Positions 33,305 through 43,483 are shown, counted from the first letter of the stretch. The stretch: DNA of 64,000 nucleotides from an uncultured Gammaproteobacteria bacterium (GCA_913064945.1 CAJYAN010000001.1:186001-250000), one strand, 5' to 3'. The notes: generated by a model not told the origin, from the sequence alone. Numbers and translations are program-made.

Positions 33305-34393
33305 ATGGCACAACGTACACCACTTTATGATGAACATGTCGCACTCAACGCCTGTATGGTAGATTTTGGCGGCTGGGATATGCCTATCAATTACGGCTCT
33401 CAGATTGAAGAACATCGTTATGTTCGTTCTGCTGCAGGCATGTTTGATGTCTCGCACATGACGGTTGTGGACCTCAAGGGCGAGCAAGTGAGAGATTACC
33501 TGCGTTACCTGCTGGCCAACGATGTGGCCCGCTTGAAGATAGCGGGAAAGGCCTTATATTCCTGCATGTTAAATCATGAGGGGGGTGTGATTGATGACCT
33601 GATTGTCTATTACATGAATGATGAATGGTATCGCATGGTGGTCAACGCCTCGACACGCGAGAAAGACCTGCAATGGATGCAGCAACAGGCCGGTGCATAC
33701 GCGGTTGAAATAAATGAGCGTCCTGACCTGACGATGATTGCCGTACAGGGACCCGAGGCGCGCGATAAAGTCCACGCCGTTCTGGGGGCGGAAGCGACTG
33801 CTGCCTTGCAGGATCTGGGCGTCTTTTTTATGCGTGAATGGCAGGACATGGCCGTGGCGCGTACCGGCTATACCGGTGAAGATGGTTACGAGATCATGTT
33901 ACCCACAGCGCAGGCGGCGACATTCTGGAAACAACTGGTAGCGGTCGGCGTACACCCCTGCGGTCTTGGTGCGCGCGACACCCTGCGCCTGGAAGCAGGC
34001 ATGAACCTTTATGGTAGTGATATGGATGAAACCACGTCTCCATTAACTTCCGGCCTGGGCTGGACTATTGCCTGGGAGCCGGTAGAACGAGATTTTATTG
34101 GTCGCCAGGCCATACAGGCGCAGCGTGAGGCCGGTCTGAAACAAAGACTGGTGGGCCTGGTGCTGGATGGTAAAGGTGTGCTGCGTAATCACCAGAAAGT
34201 CATCGTTGACGGGCTGGAGTCAGGTGAAGTCACCAGTGGCAGCTTTTCGCCAAGCCTGAACCATGCCATCGCCTTTGCCCGCGTGTCTGCCGATATTGGT
34301 ACGCATTGTAAAGTTGATATTCGTGGCAAGCTTATTGATGCCCGGGTAGTGAAACTGCCGTTTGTGCGTAATGGCAAGTCCTGTCTTGAATAA
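33305..34393 (+). CDS. gcvT: Glycine cleavage system T protein (aminomethyltransferase)
   Basis: GcvT transfers the one-carbon unit from aminomethyl-lipoyl-GcvH to tetrahydrofolate and releases ammonia. The 362-residue protein has TPLYDEHVALNACMVDFGGW at the start, the folate-site region GMFDVSHMTVVDLKG with the catalytic Asp-type environment, and GYTGEDGYEIMLP. CTGAGGAAG lies about six bases before the ATG. It follows lipA by 171 bp, which hold a small palindromic repeat. The whole gcv set reads in one direction. Confidence 0.96.
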   Translation: MAQRTPLYDEHVALNACMVDFGGWDMPINYGSQIEEHRYVRSAAGMFDVSHMTVVDLKGEQVRDYLRYLLANDVARLKIAGKALYSCMLNHEGGVIDDLIVYYMNDEWYRMVVNASTREKDLQWMQQQAGAYAVEINERPDLTMIAVQGPEARDKVHAVLGAEATAALQDLGVFFMREWQDMAVARTGYTGEDGYEIMLPTAQAATFWKQLVAVGVHPCGLGARDTLRLEAGMNLYGSDMDETTSPLTSGLGWTIAWEPVERDFIGRQAIQAQREAGLKQRLVGLVLDGKGVLRNHQKVIVDGLESGEVTSGSFSPSLNHAIAFARVSADIGTHCKVDIRGKLIDARVVKLPFVRNGKSCLE

Positions 34394-34428
34394 AAAACTA
34401 AATTCTATTTTGCATGAGGTAAATAACC

Positions 34429-34818
34429 ATGAGTAATGTTCCTTCAGAACTGCGATATACAAAGAGCCATGAATGGGTTGCCCGTAATGAAGATGGCAGC
34501 TTCACGGTCGGTATCACGGATCATGCGCAGCATCTTCTCGGCGATCTGGTGTTTGTCGAAGTACCAGACGTCGGTACGGATTTTTCCGCAGGTGATGATT
34601 GTGCCGTCGTAGAATCCGTCAAGGCAGCATCCGATGTCTATTGTCCGCTGGATGGTGAAGTCACCGAGGCCAACGAAACCCTGGCGGATACCCCGGAAAT
34701 TATTAATAACGATGCTTTCGGTGACGGCTGGATCTTCAAGCTGCAAGCCAAAGACGCCGGTGCCTTCGACGACCTGATGGATGCCGACACCTACGCCGAG
34801 ATGATCGCTGAAGATTAA
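34429..34818 (+). CDS. gcvH: Glycine cleavage system H protein
   Basis: GcvH is the lipoylated shuttle of the glycine cleavage complex. The 129-residue protein has [32 protein letters not shown] and the lipoylation site [13 protein letters not shown], where the Lys carries the cofactor. It lies 35 bases after gcvT and 15 before gcvPA. Confidence 0.98.
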   Translation: MSNVPSELRYTKSHEWVARNEDGSFTVGITDHAQHLLGDLVFVEVPDVGTDFSAGDDCAVVESVKAASDVYCPLDGEVTEANETLADTPEIINNDAFGDGWIFKLQAKDAGAFDDLMDADTYAEMIAED

Positions 34819-34833
34819 GAGCAGGAAATTACC

Positions 34834-36231
34834 ATGCCGTTTATTCCCCACACCGAAGAAGATGTCAAACAAATGCTGGACGCCATTGGCGTCAATACCA
34901 TTGATGACCTGTTTGATGAGATACCTGTCAACCTGAGAGCCAGGGGGCTGGAGGTCGTGCCAACAGGTCTAAGTGAAATGGAAGTCGGGCGTATCATGCA
35001 CGAACGTGCGATGCAGGATCAACGGCATCTGTGTTTTGCCGGTGCTGGTGCCTATGAACACCATATACCGGCCGCGGTGTGGGAGATCACCACCCGCGGT
35101 GAATTTTATTCGGCCTATACCCCGTATCAGGCTGAAGCCAGTCAGGGGACTTTGCAGCTACTCTATGAATACCAGACCATGATGGCGAGCCTGACCGGTA
35201 TGGATGTCTCGAATGCCTCGTTGTATGACGGTGCCTCGGCACTTGCCGAAGCAGTATTGATGGCCGTGCGCGCTAATCGCAGGGCAAAGAGTAAACGCAT
35301 CCTGATGCCGCGTACGGTTCACCCGCAGTATCGAAAAGTTGTAGAGACTATCGTCAAGGGTCAGGGTATTAGTCTGGAGTTGCTCGACTATGATCGTAAA
35401 GGTGGCCATATCAACCCGGACAGCCTGCCGAGCGAACCGGGTGACTTTGTTGCCCTCGTCATTCCACAGCCGAATTTTTTTGGTGTGCTCGAAGAAGTCG
35501 ACACGTTGACGGATTGGGCCCATCAGCATAACGCCCTGGTGATCGCCGTGGTCAACCCAACGGCGCTGGCTGTCCTGACACCCCCCGGGCAGTGGGGCGA
35601 AATCGGCGCCGATATTGCCTGTGGTGATGGTCAGCCGCTGGGGATCCCGCTGGCCTCCGGTGGACCCTATTTTGGTTTTATGTGTTGCCGACAGGAATAT
35701 GTACGACAGATGCCAGGTCGAATTATTGGTCGCACCACGGACCTCGATGGTAAGTCGGGTTTTGCCCTGACCCTGCAGGCGCGCGAACAACATATTCGTC
35801 GTTCCAAAGCCACCTCAAATATCTGTACCAACCAGGGCCTGTTGGTGACGGCCGCGACCATTTTCATGGCACTGGTAGGTCCCGATGGTCTGGAAAGAGT
35901 CGCCTCCATGTCGCATGCCAATACCCGCTTGCTGGCCGAAAAACTGACAGCATTAGAAGGCGTGCAGCAGGTGTTTGATCGTCCCTGTTTTCATGAAACC
36001 GCGTTTCGCTTTGACTACCCGGTAGATGAAATCATGAGTCTCACCACTGCACGCGGTGTCCTCCCTGGTGTGACACTGGCGGATGAGTATCCGGAACTGG
36101 AGAATTGTCTGTTAATGTGTGCCACCGAGACCAAGACTGAACAGGACATCGCATCATTTACCGAGTTGTTACAACAGGTCATTGCCCGTCTGCAGACCAC
36201 GCCTCGTCCTGTTGAACCCAATATGGCGTGA
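34834..36231 (+). CDS. gcvPA: Glycine dehydrogenase (decarboxylating) subunit 1
   Basis: The P protein decarboxylates glycine and loads the aminomethyl group on GcvH. Here it is split into two subunits; this 465-residue alpha subunit has [38 protein letters not shown], and [24 protein letters not shown]-type sequence ([18 protein letters not shown]). It lacks the PLP lysine, which is on the beta subunit. AGGAA precedes the ATG. A thiol peroxidase gene separates it from gcvPB. Confidence 0.96.
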   Translation: MPFIPHTEEDVKQMLDAIGVNTIDDLFDEIPVNLRARGLEVVPTGLSEMEVGRIMHERAMQDQRHLCFAGAGAYEHHIPAAVWEITTRGEFYSAYTPYQAEASQGTLQLLYEYQTMMASLTGMDVSNASLYDGASALAEAVLMAVRANRRAKSKRILMPRTVHPQYRKVVETIVKGQGISLELLDYDRKGGHINPDSLPSEPGDFVALVIPQPNFFGVLEEVDTLTDWAHQHNALVIAVVNPTALAVLTPPGQWGEIGADIACGDGQPLGIPLASGGPYFGFMCCRQEYVRQMPGRIIGRTTDLDGKSGFALTLQAREQHIRRSKATSNICTNQGLLVTAATIFMALVGPDGLERVASMSHANTRLLAEKLTALEGVQQVFDRPCFHETAFRFDYPVDEIMSLTTARGVLPGVTLADEYPELENCLLMCATETKTEQDIASFTELLQQVIARLQTTPRPVEPNMA

Positions 36232-36261
36232 ACGAAGTTATTCATTAAAAAGGAGAACATC

Positions 36262-36756
36262 ATGGCCAAGATAACATTGCATGGAAACCCGATTTCAACC
36301 AATGGGGATTTACCCGCGGTTGGTAGTATTGCAGCGGATTTTAAGTTGACAGATAAAGACCTGAATGATGTGAGTTTGGCTGATTTTAAGGGCAGGAAAA
36401 AACTGCTCAATATTGTCCCCAGTCTGGACACCCCCGTCTGTGCCACTTCGACCAAACGTTTCAATAACGAAGCCGCTGACGGCAAGGTAATGTTAATTAT
36501 CTCTGCAGATCTGCCATTTGCCATGAGCCGGTTTTGTGGCGCAGAAAATACTGACAAGGTCGTAACGCTCTCTATGATGCGGAGTAAAAACTTTGCCAAG
36601 GATTATGGTGTCTTGATTCAGGATGGTCCCCTGGCAGGGATTACGGCGCGTGCGGTGGTGGTCCTGGATGAAAATAATAAGGTGTTGTATACCGAGATGG
36701 TGCCCGAAATTGCCCAGGAACCGGATTACGACAAGGCCCTCGCCGCATTAGGTTAA
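36262..36756 (+). CDS. tpx: Thiol peroxidase (Tpx, atypical 2-Cys peroxiredoxin)
   Basis: Tpx reduces hydrogen peroxide and alkyl hydroperoxides with thioredoxin. The 164-residue protein has the peroxidatic Cys in [15 protein letters not shown] near residue 60 and the resolving Cys in [15 protein letters not shown] near residue 94, the usual spacing of the family. AGGAGA lies about seven bases before the ATG. The gene sits between the two P-protein subunit genes, 30 bp after gcvPA. A palindromic repeat follows it before gcvPB, so an insertion into the gcv operon is possible. Confidence 0.95.
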   Translation: MAKITLHGNPISTNGDLPAVGSIAADFKLTDKDLNDVSLADFKGRKKLLNIVPSLDTPVCATSTKRFNNEAADGKVMLIISADLPFAMSRFCGAENTDKVVTLSMMRSKNFAKDYGVLIQDGPLAGITARAVVVLDENNKVLYTEMVPEIAQEPDYDKALAALG

Positions 36757-36767
36757 ATAAAAAATTA

Positions 36768-36862
36768 CTGCAAAGGCGCGAAGAACGCAAAGTTGTTAAA
36801 ATAAAGCTTTGCGTTTCTTTGTGTCGCCTGAAGGACATAGGGCTTTGCGGTAAAAAATATTG
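36768..36862. repeat. GCAAAGACGC-type inverted repeat, second copy
   Basis: CTGCAAAGGCGCGAAGAACG and AAAGCTTTGCGTTTCTTTGT with GGCTTTGCGG form inverted arms. It resembles the element at 33155; the two flank the gcvT-gcvH-gcvPA-tpx stretch. Confidence 0.7.
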
Positions 36863-36947
36863 GGTTATGTAACACGACGTGAATGTACAAATACCAGAAT
36901 CGGTTTCTGGTGTTTAACCATAAAGTAAAAAGTGACAGGTAAAAGTG

Positions 36948-38396
36948 ATGTTAATATTTGAACGCTCAAAGGCCAATCGCACCAACAAGGCACAACAGCC
37001 GCGTCAGACGGGTTCGCTGGCGGATATCCCGGCAAATTTTCTGCGTAAGCAACGGCCGCTGTTACCGGAAGTCTCCGAGATGCAAACGGTGAGGCACTAT
37101 ACACGCCTGTCACAGAAGAACTTCTCGATCGACACCCATTTTTATCCGCTGGGTTCCTGCACCATGAAATACAATCCTCGTGGTTGTAATACGCTGGCCA
37201 TGTTGCCGGGCTTTGTGCAGCGCCATCCGACCAGTCCGGCGAATATGTCGCAGGGTTTTCTCGCCTGTATGCATGACCTGCAGGATATCCTCAAGGATGT
37301 CACCGGCATGAAGGCGGTCTCCCTGGCACCGATGGCAGGGGCTCAGGGCGAGTTCGCTGGTGTGGCCATGATTCGCGCGTATCATGATGCCAGAGGAGAT
37401 AGTGCCCGTACCGAAATTCTGGTGCCCGATGCTGCCCACGGCACCAATCCGGCCACGGCGACCATGTGTAACTTCAAGGTCAGGGAAATCCCCACCAATA
37501 AAGAAGGTGATGTAGACATCGAGGCCTTAAAGGCTGCTGTCGGGCCACATACGGCGGGCATCATGTTGACCAACCCGTCCACGCTGGGTGTATTTGAACG
37601 CAAGATTAAAGACATCGCCGGTATCATTCACGATGCCGGTGGCCTGTTGTATTACGATGGTGCCAATCTCAATGCGATTCTGGGCAAGGTCAAACCGGGT
37701 GACATGGGGTTTGATGTAATTCATATGAACCTGCACAAAACGTTTTCCACGCCACACGGTGGTGGTGGTCCCGGTGCCGGTCCGGTCGGTGTCAGTGCGC
37801 GGCTGGAACCCTTCCTGCCGGTGCCCTTGGTCATACAACGTGACAACGAATTCCAGGTGCTGACCGAGAAGAGTCGGCCACAGACGATTGGTCCGATGTC
37901 GGCCTTTTTGGGTAATGCCGGTATCCTCATGCGTGCGTATATTTATGCCCGCCTGCTGGGTCGTGAAGGCATGGAGCGTGTCGCCGAATACGCCACCCTG
38001 AATGCCAATTACATGATGGTGAAACTGCGCCGTGCCGGATTCGACCTGGCCTTCCCCAATCGCCGTGCCACGCACGAGTTTATTGTGACGCTGAAGAAAC
38101 AGGCCAGGGAACTCGATGTCAATGCGATGGATTTTGCCAAACGACTGCTGGATTACGGATTTCATGCACCGACTACCTATTTCCCGCTTTTAGTACCGGA
38201 GTGTTTACTGATCGAACCGACCGAGACCGAGGCGATGGAAACCCTGGATGGTTTTATCGAGGCCATGGCCAGGATCAAACATGAAGCTGAAACTGACGCT
38301 GATCTGGTGAAGGGTGCTCCGTATACACAGCCGGTACGTCGCCTCGATGACGTAAAGGCCGCCAAGGAACTGGACCTGACCTGGTCCGCGGCATAA
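36948..38396 (+). CDS. gcvPB: Glycine dehydrogenase (decarboxylating) subunit 2
   Basis: This 482-residue beta subunit of the P protein holds the PLP cofactor. The PLP lysine is in [21 protein letters not shown] near residue 270, and [17 protein letters not shown] and [18 protein letters not shown] are conserved. The ATG at 36948 follows a GTG and the site ACAGGTAAAA. It lies about 190 bp after tpx and nine bases before dgkA, so dgkA is likely co-transcribed. Confidence 0.96.
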   Translation: MLIFERSKANRTNKAQQPRQTGSLADIPANFLRKQRPLLPEVSEMQTVRHYTRLSQKNFSIDTHFYPLGSCTMKYNPRGCNTLAMLPGFVQRHPTSPANMSQGFLACMHDLQDILKDVTGMKAVSLAPMAGAQGEFAGVAMIRAYHDARGDSARTEILVPDAAHGTNPATATMCNFKVREIPTNKEGDVDIEALKAAVGPHTAGIMLTNPSTLGVFERKIKDIAGIIHDAGGLLYYDGANLNAILGKVKPGDMGFDVIHMNLHKTFSTPHGGGGPGAGPVGVSARLEPFLPVPLVIQRDNEFQVLTEKSRPQTIGPMSAFLGNAGILMRAYIYARLLGREGMERVAEYATLNANYMMVKLRRAGFDLAFPNRRATHEFIVTLKKQARELDVNAMDFAKRLLDYGFHAPTTYFPLLVPECLLIEPTETEAMETLDGFIEAMARIKHEAETDADLVKGAPYTQPVRRLDDVKAAKELDLTWSAA

Positions 38397-38405
38397 GGCC
38401 TGTCC

Positions 38406-38777
38406 ATGGCAAAGACGGGTGTTACAGGCATTAGGCGCATTATCAATGCCTTTGGATATACCTGGAAAGGACTACGTGCCGCGTATAAACACGAGGCGGC
38501 ATTTCGGCAGGAATTATTTCTGGCCGTAATCCTGGTGCCGTTGAGCTTTTGGGTCGGAGAGAATGTTGTCGAATGGATTTTATTACTAGGCTCGGTAGGC
38601 TTTGTCCTGGTGGTTGAGATCCTCAACTCCGCGATTGAAGCCGTAGTGGATCGCACCGGCGATGAACCACATAAGTTATCGGGTCGTGCCAAAGATATGG
38701 GTTCGGCGGCCGTCTTCCTTGCGTTCATGATTCTACTGATTACCTGGGGTCTTATCGCCTGGGCGAACTTCATATAG
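38406..38777 (+). CDS. dgkA: Diacylglycerol kinase
   Basis: DgkA phosphorylates diacylglycerol to phosphatidic acid, recycling lipid after membrane-derived or lipoprotein reactions. The 123-residue inner-membrane protein has an amphipathic N terminus, three transmembrane segments and the catalytic block VVEILNSAIEAVVDRTGDEP with the active Glu. LSGRAKDMGSAAVFLAFMIL completes the signature. It follows gcvPB by nine bases. Confidence 0.95.
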   Translation: MAKTGVTGIRRIINAFGYTWKGLRAAYKHEAAFRQELFLAVILVPLSFWVGENVVEWILLLGSVGFVLVVEILNSAIEAVVDRTGDEPHKLSGRAKDMGSAAVFLAFMILLITWGLIAWANFI

Positions 38778-38847
38778 CAGACGCGACATGGACGCGCTTT
38801 AGCGTGCTTGTTACCATAAAACAGTACAAAATCTTAAGGAGTTCTTC

Positions 38848-39783
38848 ATGTCAGCATTGATCTGCGGCTCATACGCCTATGACACTATTATGGTTTTTCA
38901 TGACCAGTTTAAGAATCACATTCTGCCGGACAAGGTCCATATGTTGAATGTTTCATTCCTTGTGCCTGATATGCGTCGTGAATTTGGTGGTTGCGCCGGT
39001 AATATTGCCTTTAATTTAAAAATGCTCGGTGGCAAGCCATTACCCATGGCTACGGTTGGACATGATTTCAAACCCTATGCCGAGTGGATGGATAAGTTTT
39101 CTATACCGCGTACTTACATCAGGGAAATGAGTGACACCTATACCGGCCAGGCCTTCATTACCACCGACAAGGATGATAATCAGATTACCGCCTTCCATCC
39201 TGGCGCGATGAGTTTTTCACACGAGAATAATGTTGAAGACGCCGACGGTGTGACCATAGGTATTGTCTCCCCCGATGGCCGTGATGGCATGCTTATGCAC
39301 GCGGAGCAATTTGCCGAAAAGAATATTCCTTTCATTTTCGATCCGGGCCAGGGTCTGCCTATGTTTGATGGTAATGACTTAAAGTCATTTATTGACAAGG
39401 CCACCTGGGTCACCGTCAATGATTACGAAGCCCAGCTGGTAGAAGACCGAACCGGCCTGTCGCCGCATGAAATTGCCGAGCGTGTCGAGGCATTGATTAT
39501 TACTCGCGGTGGCGAAGGTTCACATATCTATACCCAAGGCCGGCGTCATGAAATCCCGGTGGCCAGGGCCAGGGAGCTGCATGACCCGACCGGCTGTGGC
39601 GATGCCTACCGTGCCGGTCTGCTGTACGGGCTAATGAATGATATGGATTGGGAGACCACCGGACGCATTGCCGGTTTGATGGGCGCCATCAAGATCGAAC
39701 ACCACGGCACCCAGAACCATCATTTTACCCTGCAAGAATTCAAAAAACGGTTTGCGGAAAGCTACGGTCGAGAAATGTCGTAA
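38848..39783 (+). CDS. PfkB-family carbohydrate/adenosine kinase
   Basis: The 311-residue protein is a ribokinase-like enzyme. It opens with ALICGSYAYDTIMVFHDQF, has REFGGCAGNIAFNLKMLGG, and the anion-hole motif HDPTGCGDAYRAGLLYGL with the catalytic Asp near residue 253. Close relatives in proteobacteria are annotated as adenosine kinase; the sugar or nucleoside specificity is not proven by motif. TTAAGGAG precedes the ATG by eight bases. It probably has its own promoter in the 70 bp after dgkA. Confidence 0.88.
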   Translation: MSALICGSYAYDTIMVFHDQFKNHILPDKVHMLNVSFLVPDMRREFGGCAGNIAFNLKMLGGKPLPMATVGHDFKPYAEWMDKFSIPRTYIREMSDTYTGQAFITTDKDDNQITAFHPGAMSFSHENNVEDADGVTIGIVSPDGRDGMLMHAEQFAEKNIPFIFDPGQGLPMFDGNDLKSFIDKATWVTVNDYEAQLVEDRTGLSPHEIAERVEALIITRGGEGSHIYTQGRRHEIPVARARELHDPTGCGDAYRAGLLYGLMNDMDWETTGRIAGLMGAIKIEHHGTQNHHFTLQEFKKRFAESYGREMS

Positions 39784-40129
39784 CGGCAAACAATCTCACC
39801 GGTCATCTTTAGATCCGCATACGGCAAGGCATGATGTGTGCCTGCCTCGAAGACTACTTAGGGGTGTTACTGCGCGATGCGCAGTCGAGGCCCGGGGGCA
39901 GACGAGGCTCAGGTTGCGAGCAAAGCGCTGAGGAACCATTCGCCGTAGGGTCTGTCTCACCAGTACGTTTAGCTTCGCAGGTAGCATGTCGTCATTGTCA
40001 CTTTTTCCAGGGTATTGAGTTTTCATTGCCGTCCGGAAAAAGACACCGTTCACTAAAGTCGGCTGTGACTATCCTGTGAGCGTAGAGGTAATGACTAACC
40101 ACCGCAATGATGAGACAGGGAGAATAACA
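39784..40129. other. Gene-free region before the DUF2796 operon
   Basis: About 345 bp without a supported gene. A perfect short hairpin ACTGCGC-GAT-GCGCAGT lies near 39870, and an imperfect one (CTCAGG...CTGAG) follows. The promoter of the downstream operon should lie here, but no clear box or zinc-regulator site was identified. Confidence 0.5.
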
Positions 40130-40669
40130 TTGACTCGGCAGCGCAATCTGACTTATCTGTTCATAATCCTGGGACTCATGGCTGTCGGAGGCCCGTCGTA
40201 TGGTAAAGAAGTCATACACCGGCAATATGGTCCGCATGTGCATGGCGTGGCACAATTAAATATTGCCCAGGAGGGTGAGACACTGGTGTTGGAGCTACAG
40301 AGCCCGGCAATTAATATACTCGGCTTTGAACATTACCCAACGACGTCAAAACAGCGAGAGCTTGTCGCAAATGCCATCGCCATACTGCAAACCGCACCGC
40401 CATTATTTGAGCTGCCATCAGCGGCAGCTTGCCAGTTACAAAAGGCCGATGTCGATACACCACTTATCGGCAGATCACGCAAATTAGTGCATGCCGATAT
40501 TAAGGCACGCTATCAGTTTCAGTGCCATTCAGTGAACTCTCTCAACAGCATTAACGTGAACTTATTTAGAAAATTTCCCTCTATTAAAGCGATTAATGTG
40601 CAAATGCTAACGGATAAGGGGCAGTCAATGACAAGGTTGACCGCGCACCGCACAATCATCGACTTTTAA
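40130..40669 (+). CDS. DUF2796 periplasmic protein (ZrgA-like)
   Basis: The roughly 179-residue precursor has a signal peptide (RNLTYLFIILGLMAVGGPSY) and a DUF2796 domain that starts YGPHVHGVAQLNIAQEGETL. The HxHG motif is the likely metal-binding start of the family. A TTG start at 40130 is chosen because CAGGGAGA lies seven bases upstream and the signal peptide then begins at once; ATG at 40091 and GTG at 40076 are alternatives. In Vibrio a DUF2796 protein (ZrgA) is part of a zinc-responsive ABC system, which fits the ABC, FtsX and DUF3299 genes downstream. The gene is followed by 143 bp with a GCCGGT...ACCGGC hairpin. Confidence 0.82.
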   Translation: MTRQRNLTYLFIILGLMAVGGPSYGKEVIHRQYGPHVHGVAQLNIAQEGETLVLELQSPAINILGFEHYPTTSKQRELVANAIAILQTAPPLFELPSAAACQLQKADVDTPLIGRSRKLVHADIKARYQFQCHSVNSLNSINVNLFRKFPSIKAINVQMLTDKGQSMTRLTAHRTIIDF

Positions 40670-40812
40670 ACAGACAATCCAATATCATGTCTGCATAAGG
40701 TGAGTGCATTATTGATCAGGCGGGCCAGGCAATTGATGCCTTGCCGGTATTTAAAAGACCGGCCTTTCACGCGAGGCATCGTAGGCGCTTCGATACGCAG
40801 AGGTAAGTACAC

Positions 40813-41523
40813 ATGAATCAGCAAGCATTCGTCATTGAGCTCCATAACCTCGAGTTTCGCTGGCGAGCGTCGAAACCCCTGGTATTAAATATTGAACAGC
40901 TCAGCGTGGCGCAGGGTGAACGGCTGTTTATCAAGGGTGCCAGTGGTAGTGGTAAGAGTACCTTGCTCAGTCTGTTGGGCGGGGTGCTGAGTCCACAGCG
41001 GGGCGAGATCAAGGTGCTCGATCAGTGGCTGCAGAAAATGGGTGGCGCACGACGGGATACTTTTCGAGCTGATCATATTGGTTTTATATTCCAGATGTTT
41101 AATCTTATCCCCTATTTAACCATTCTGGAAAATGTCATTTTGCCGTTACACTTTTCCCAACGCCGCCGCCGCCGCGTTGAGCAGCAGGGAGGTTTGCAGC
41201 AGGAAGCAGAACGGTTGCTGGCGCACCTGGGACTACAGGGGGCAATGTTGCATCAAGCGGTAACGGAATTGAGTGTGGGTCAGCAGCAACGCGTTGCGGC
41301 CGCGCGGGCGTTAATCGGTGGTCCCGAGATAATTATTGCCGATGAACCAACGTCATCACTGGATGCGGATAGCCGTGAGGCTTTCATTCATCTGTTAATT
41401 AATGAGTGTCATGCGGCAGACAGTACGCTGGTCTTTGTTAGTCATGACAGCAGTCTGGAAACGTTCTTTGATCGTCGATTGTCGCTGGCCGATGTTAATA
41501 AGGCCGAACAGGCCGTGATGTAG
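40813..41523 (+). CDS. ABC transporter ATP-binding protein (MacB/LolD type)
   Basis: The 236-residue protein has Walker A GASGSGKSTLLSLLGG, the Q-loop FIFQMFNLIPYLT, the signature TELSVGQQQRVAAARAL and Walker B IIIADEPTSSLD. The LolD/MacB subfamily energises FtsX-type permeases that act on periplasmic substrates. It lies 37 bp before the permease gene. Together with the flanking DUF2796 and DUF3299 genes it makes a four-gene export or metal-related cluster. Confidence 0.93.
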   Translation: MNQQAFVIELHNLEFRWRASKPLVLNIEQLSVAQGERLFIKGASGSGKSTLLSLLGGVLSPQRGEIKVLDQWLQKMGGARRDTFRADHIGFIFQMFNLIPYLTILENVILPLHFSQRRRRRVEQQGGLQQEAERLLAHLGLQGAMLHQAVTELSVGQQQRVAAARALIGGPEIIIADEPTSSLDADSREAFIHLLINECHAADSTLVFVSHDSSLETFFDRRLSLADVNKAEQAVM

Positions 41524-41560
41524 GGATGAACGTGATCACGTTACCCGCAGGGAGGCTTTA

Positions 41561-42823
41561 ATGCCGCTGTTAAAATTAGCATTTAAAAGTCTCTGGAACC
41601 GTCGTTTTACGGCCCTGTTGACATTATTTTCTATTGCCCTGAGTGTCACCCTGTTGTTAGGTGTTGAACGACTTCGCACGGAGGCGCGTAGCAGTTTTGC
41701 AAATACAATTTCCGGTACCGATCTGATTGTCGGTGCGCGGAGTGGCCCCATTCCGTTATTATTGTATTCAGTATTTCGCATTGGTGATGCCACCAATAAT
41801 ATTTCCTGGCAGAGTTACCAGGATATCATTAAGAATCGTCATGTTGCCTGGAGTATTCCCCTGTCATTGGGAGATTCGCATAAAGGTTTTCGTGTGCTTG
41901 GCACGACACCGGCATACTTTCAACACTATCGTTATGGACACAAACAGTCGTTGGTTTTTCGTCAGGGGGTACCGTTTGCCGGTGTCTACGATGCAGTCCT
42001 CGGTGCCGAGGTGGAGGCCAAGCTGCACTATCGCCTTGGCCAGAAAATAATTCTTGCCCATGGTGCGGGCGAGGTGAGTCTGTTTAAACATAGTAATAAG
42101 CCGTTTACGGTGGTCGGTATCCTGGCCAGGACCGGCACACCGGTGGATCGTACCGTACACGTCAGCCTGAAGGGTATCGAGGCCATTCATATTGACTGGC
42201 ATGGCGGGAATCGACCTCTGCCGGGCATGAGTATGAGTGCCAGCGCGGCACTGAAGCAGGACCTGACACCAAAAACGATTACCGCCTTTCTACTAGGCCT
42301 AAAGTCACGCATTAGTGCCTTTAGCGTGCAACGCTATATCAATAATTATTCGCAGGAACCATTGCTGGCCATCTTGCCGGGTGTCGCACTGCAACAACTG
42401 TGGGACATGATGGGTATTGCCGAAAAGGCACTGATGGCCATTTCCCTGCTGGTGGTGCTGGTGGGACTGACCGGCATGGCGACGGTGATCCTGACCAGCC
42501 TGAATGAACGTCGTCGTGAAATGGCGATTTTGCGTTCGGTCGGTGCAAGACCACTGCAGGTTTTCCTGCTAATCATGGGAGAGGCCGTTAGTCTGACCGT
42601 GCTCGGCACCATCCTGGGTCTGGTATTGTTATACGCCTTACTGTGGCTGGGACAACCGTTTATCGCGACACAGTTTGGTCTGTTCATCAATATCGACTGG
42701 CCCAGCAATTATGAGTATGCTCTGCTGGGAATTTTATTTGTTGCCAGCCTGTTAGTGAGTTTTATCCCGGCCTATCGAGCCTATCGCTATTCATTAAGCG
42801 ATGGCATGACCATTCGAATTTAA
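41561..42823 (+). CDS. FtsX/MacB-family ABC permease
   Basis: The 420-residue protein has an N-terminal transmembrane helix (LLTLFSIALSVTLLLGVE), a large periplasmic domain to about residue 280, and three C-terminal helices (LMAISLLVVLVGLTGMATVI, EAVSLTVLGTILGLVLLYAL and LLGILFVASLLVSFIPAYRA). A cytoplasmic coupling motif LNERRREMAILRSVGARP follows the second helix, as in MacB and LolC/E. GGGAGG precedes the ATG. It pairs with the ATPase at 40813. Confidence 0.93.
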   Translation: MPLLKLAFKSLWNRRFTALLTLFSIALSVTLLLGVERLRTEARSSFANTISGTDLIVGARSGPIPLLLYSVFRIGDATNNISWQSYQDIIKNRHVAWSIPLSLGDSHKGFRVLGTTPAYFQHYRYGHKQSLVFRQGVPFAGVYDAVLGAEVEAKLHYRLGQKIILAHGAGEVSLFKHSNKPFTVVGILARTGTPVDRTVHVSLKGIEAIHIDWHGGNRPLPGMSMSASAALKQDLTPKTITAFLLGLKSRISAFSVQRYINNYSQEPLLAILPGVALQQLWDMMGIAEKALMAISLLVVLVGLTGMATVILTSLNERRREMAILRSVGARPLQVFLLIMGEAVSLTVLGTILGLVLLYALLWLGQPFIATQFGLFINIDWPSNYEYALLGILFVASLLVSFIPAYRAYRYSLSDGMTIRI

Positions 42824-42835
42824 TTAAGATCGAGT

Positions 42836-43483
42836 ATGGTCAAAAAACCGTATTCTGTAATAGCACTGTGCATGGCAGTTTTAATATTGTCCGGTTGTGA
42901 TCGGGACAATAATACCGATCGTGGTAATACAGCAGGCGTGACCAGTCCAACTGCTGTGGCATCAGCCACGCCCAGCCCCACTGTCGGCAAAGGCTTCAAC
43001 GATAGCGGTAGACAGGACCCGGTGGGTGCCAAACCGTTTAACTGGGACAATTTGATCCCACCTAAGTGGTTGCCGGATCCCGTTCTGGTGAAAAAATACA
43101 ACGATGGTGAAATCGATGATAACGACCCGCGTATTATTGCCATGCGAATTAAAATGGATGAGTTTTATAAGCGCGAGCCGTTGAATAAAATGCTGGATGG
43201 GAAGCAGATAAAGCTCCCCGGTTTTGTTGTGCCGCTGGAAGGCGATGGCAAGAAGGTCTCCGAGTTTATTCTGGTGCCATACCAGGGGGCCTGTATTCAT
43301 GTGCCGCCACCGCCTCGCAACCAGACAGTCTATGTTCGCGTCAAAAATGGTACGGCGACGGTTCGTCATCTGTTTGATATTGTGCTGGTCACAGGCACGA
43401 TGAAAGTCGAAACCGTCAAGAGTGACATTGCCGAAGCGGGTTATACCCTGTATGCCGACAAGGTCGAGCCCTATAAGCAGTAG
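42836..43483 (+). CDS. DUF3299 lipoprotein
   Basis: The 215-residue protein has a lipoprotein signal with lipobox LSGC near residue 21, then a low-complexity Thr/Ala/Pro linker. The DUF3299 core is KLPGFVVPLEGDGKKVSEFI, followed by YQGACIHVPPPPRNQTVYVR. DUF3299 proteins regularly accompany DUF2796-ABC-FtsX genes, so a role in periplasmic metal handling or export is inferred. It starts 13 bp after the permease stop. Confidence 0.9.
   Translation: MVKKPYSVIALCMAVLILSGCDRDNNTDRGNTAGVTSPTAVASATPSPTVGKGFNDSGRQDPVGAKPFNWDNLIPPKWLPDPVLVKKYNDGEIDDNDPRIIAMRIKMDEFYKREPLNKMLDGKQIKLPGFVVPLEGDGKKVSEFILVPYQGACIHVPPPPRNQTVYVRVKNGTATVRHLFDIVLVTGTMKVETVKSDIAEAGYTLYADKVEPYKQ

Noticed and set aside
37527-38165. 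Minus-strand frames of 100-212 codons opposite gcvPB and other genes
   Set aside because: They are antisense shadows of well-supported genes with strong codon bias and no homology.
39784-40075. Possible small RNA with perfect ACTGCGC/GCGCAGT hairpin
   Set aside because: There is no promoter or T run around it, and no known RNA family matches.
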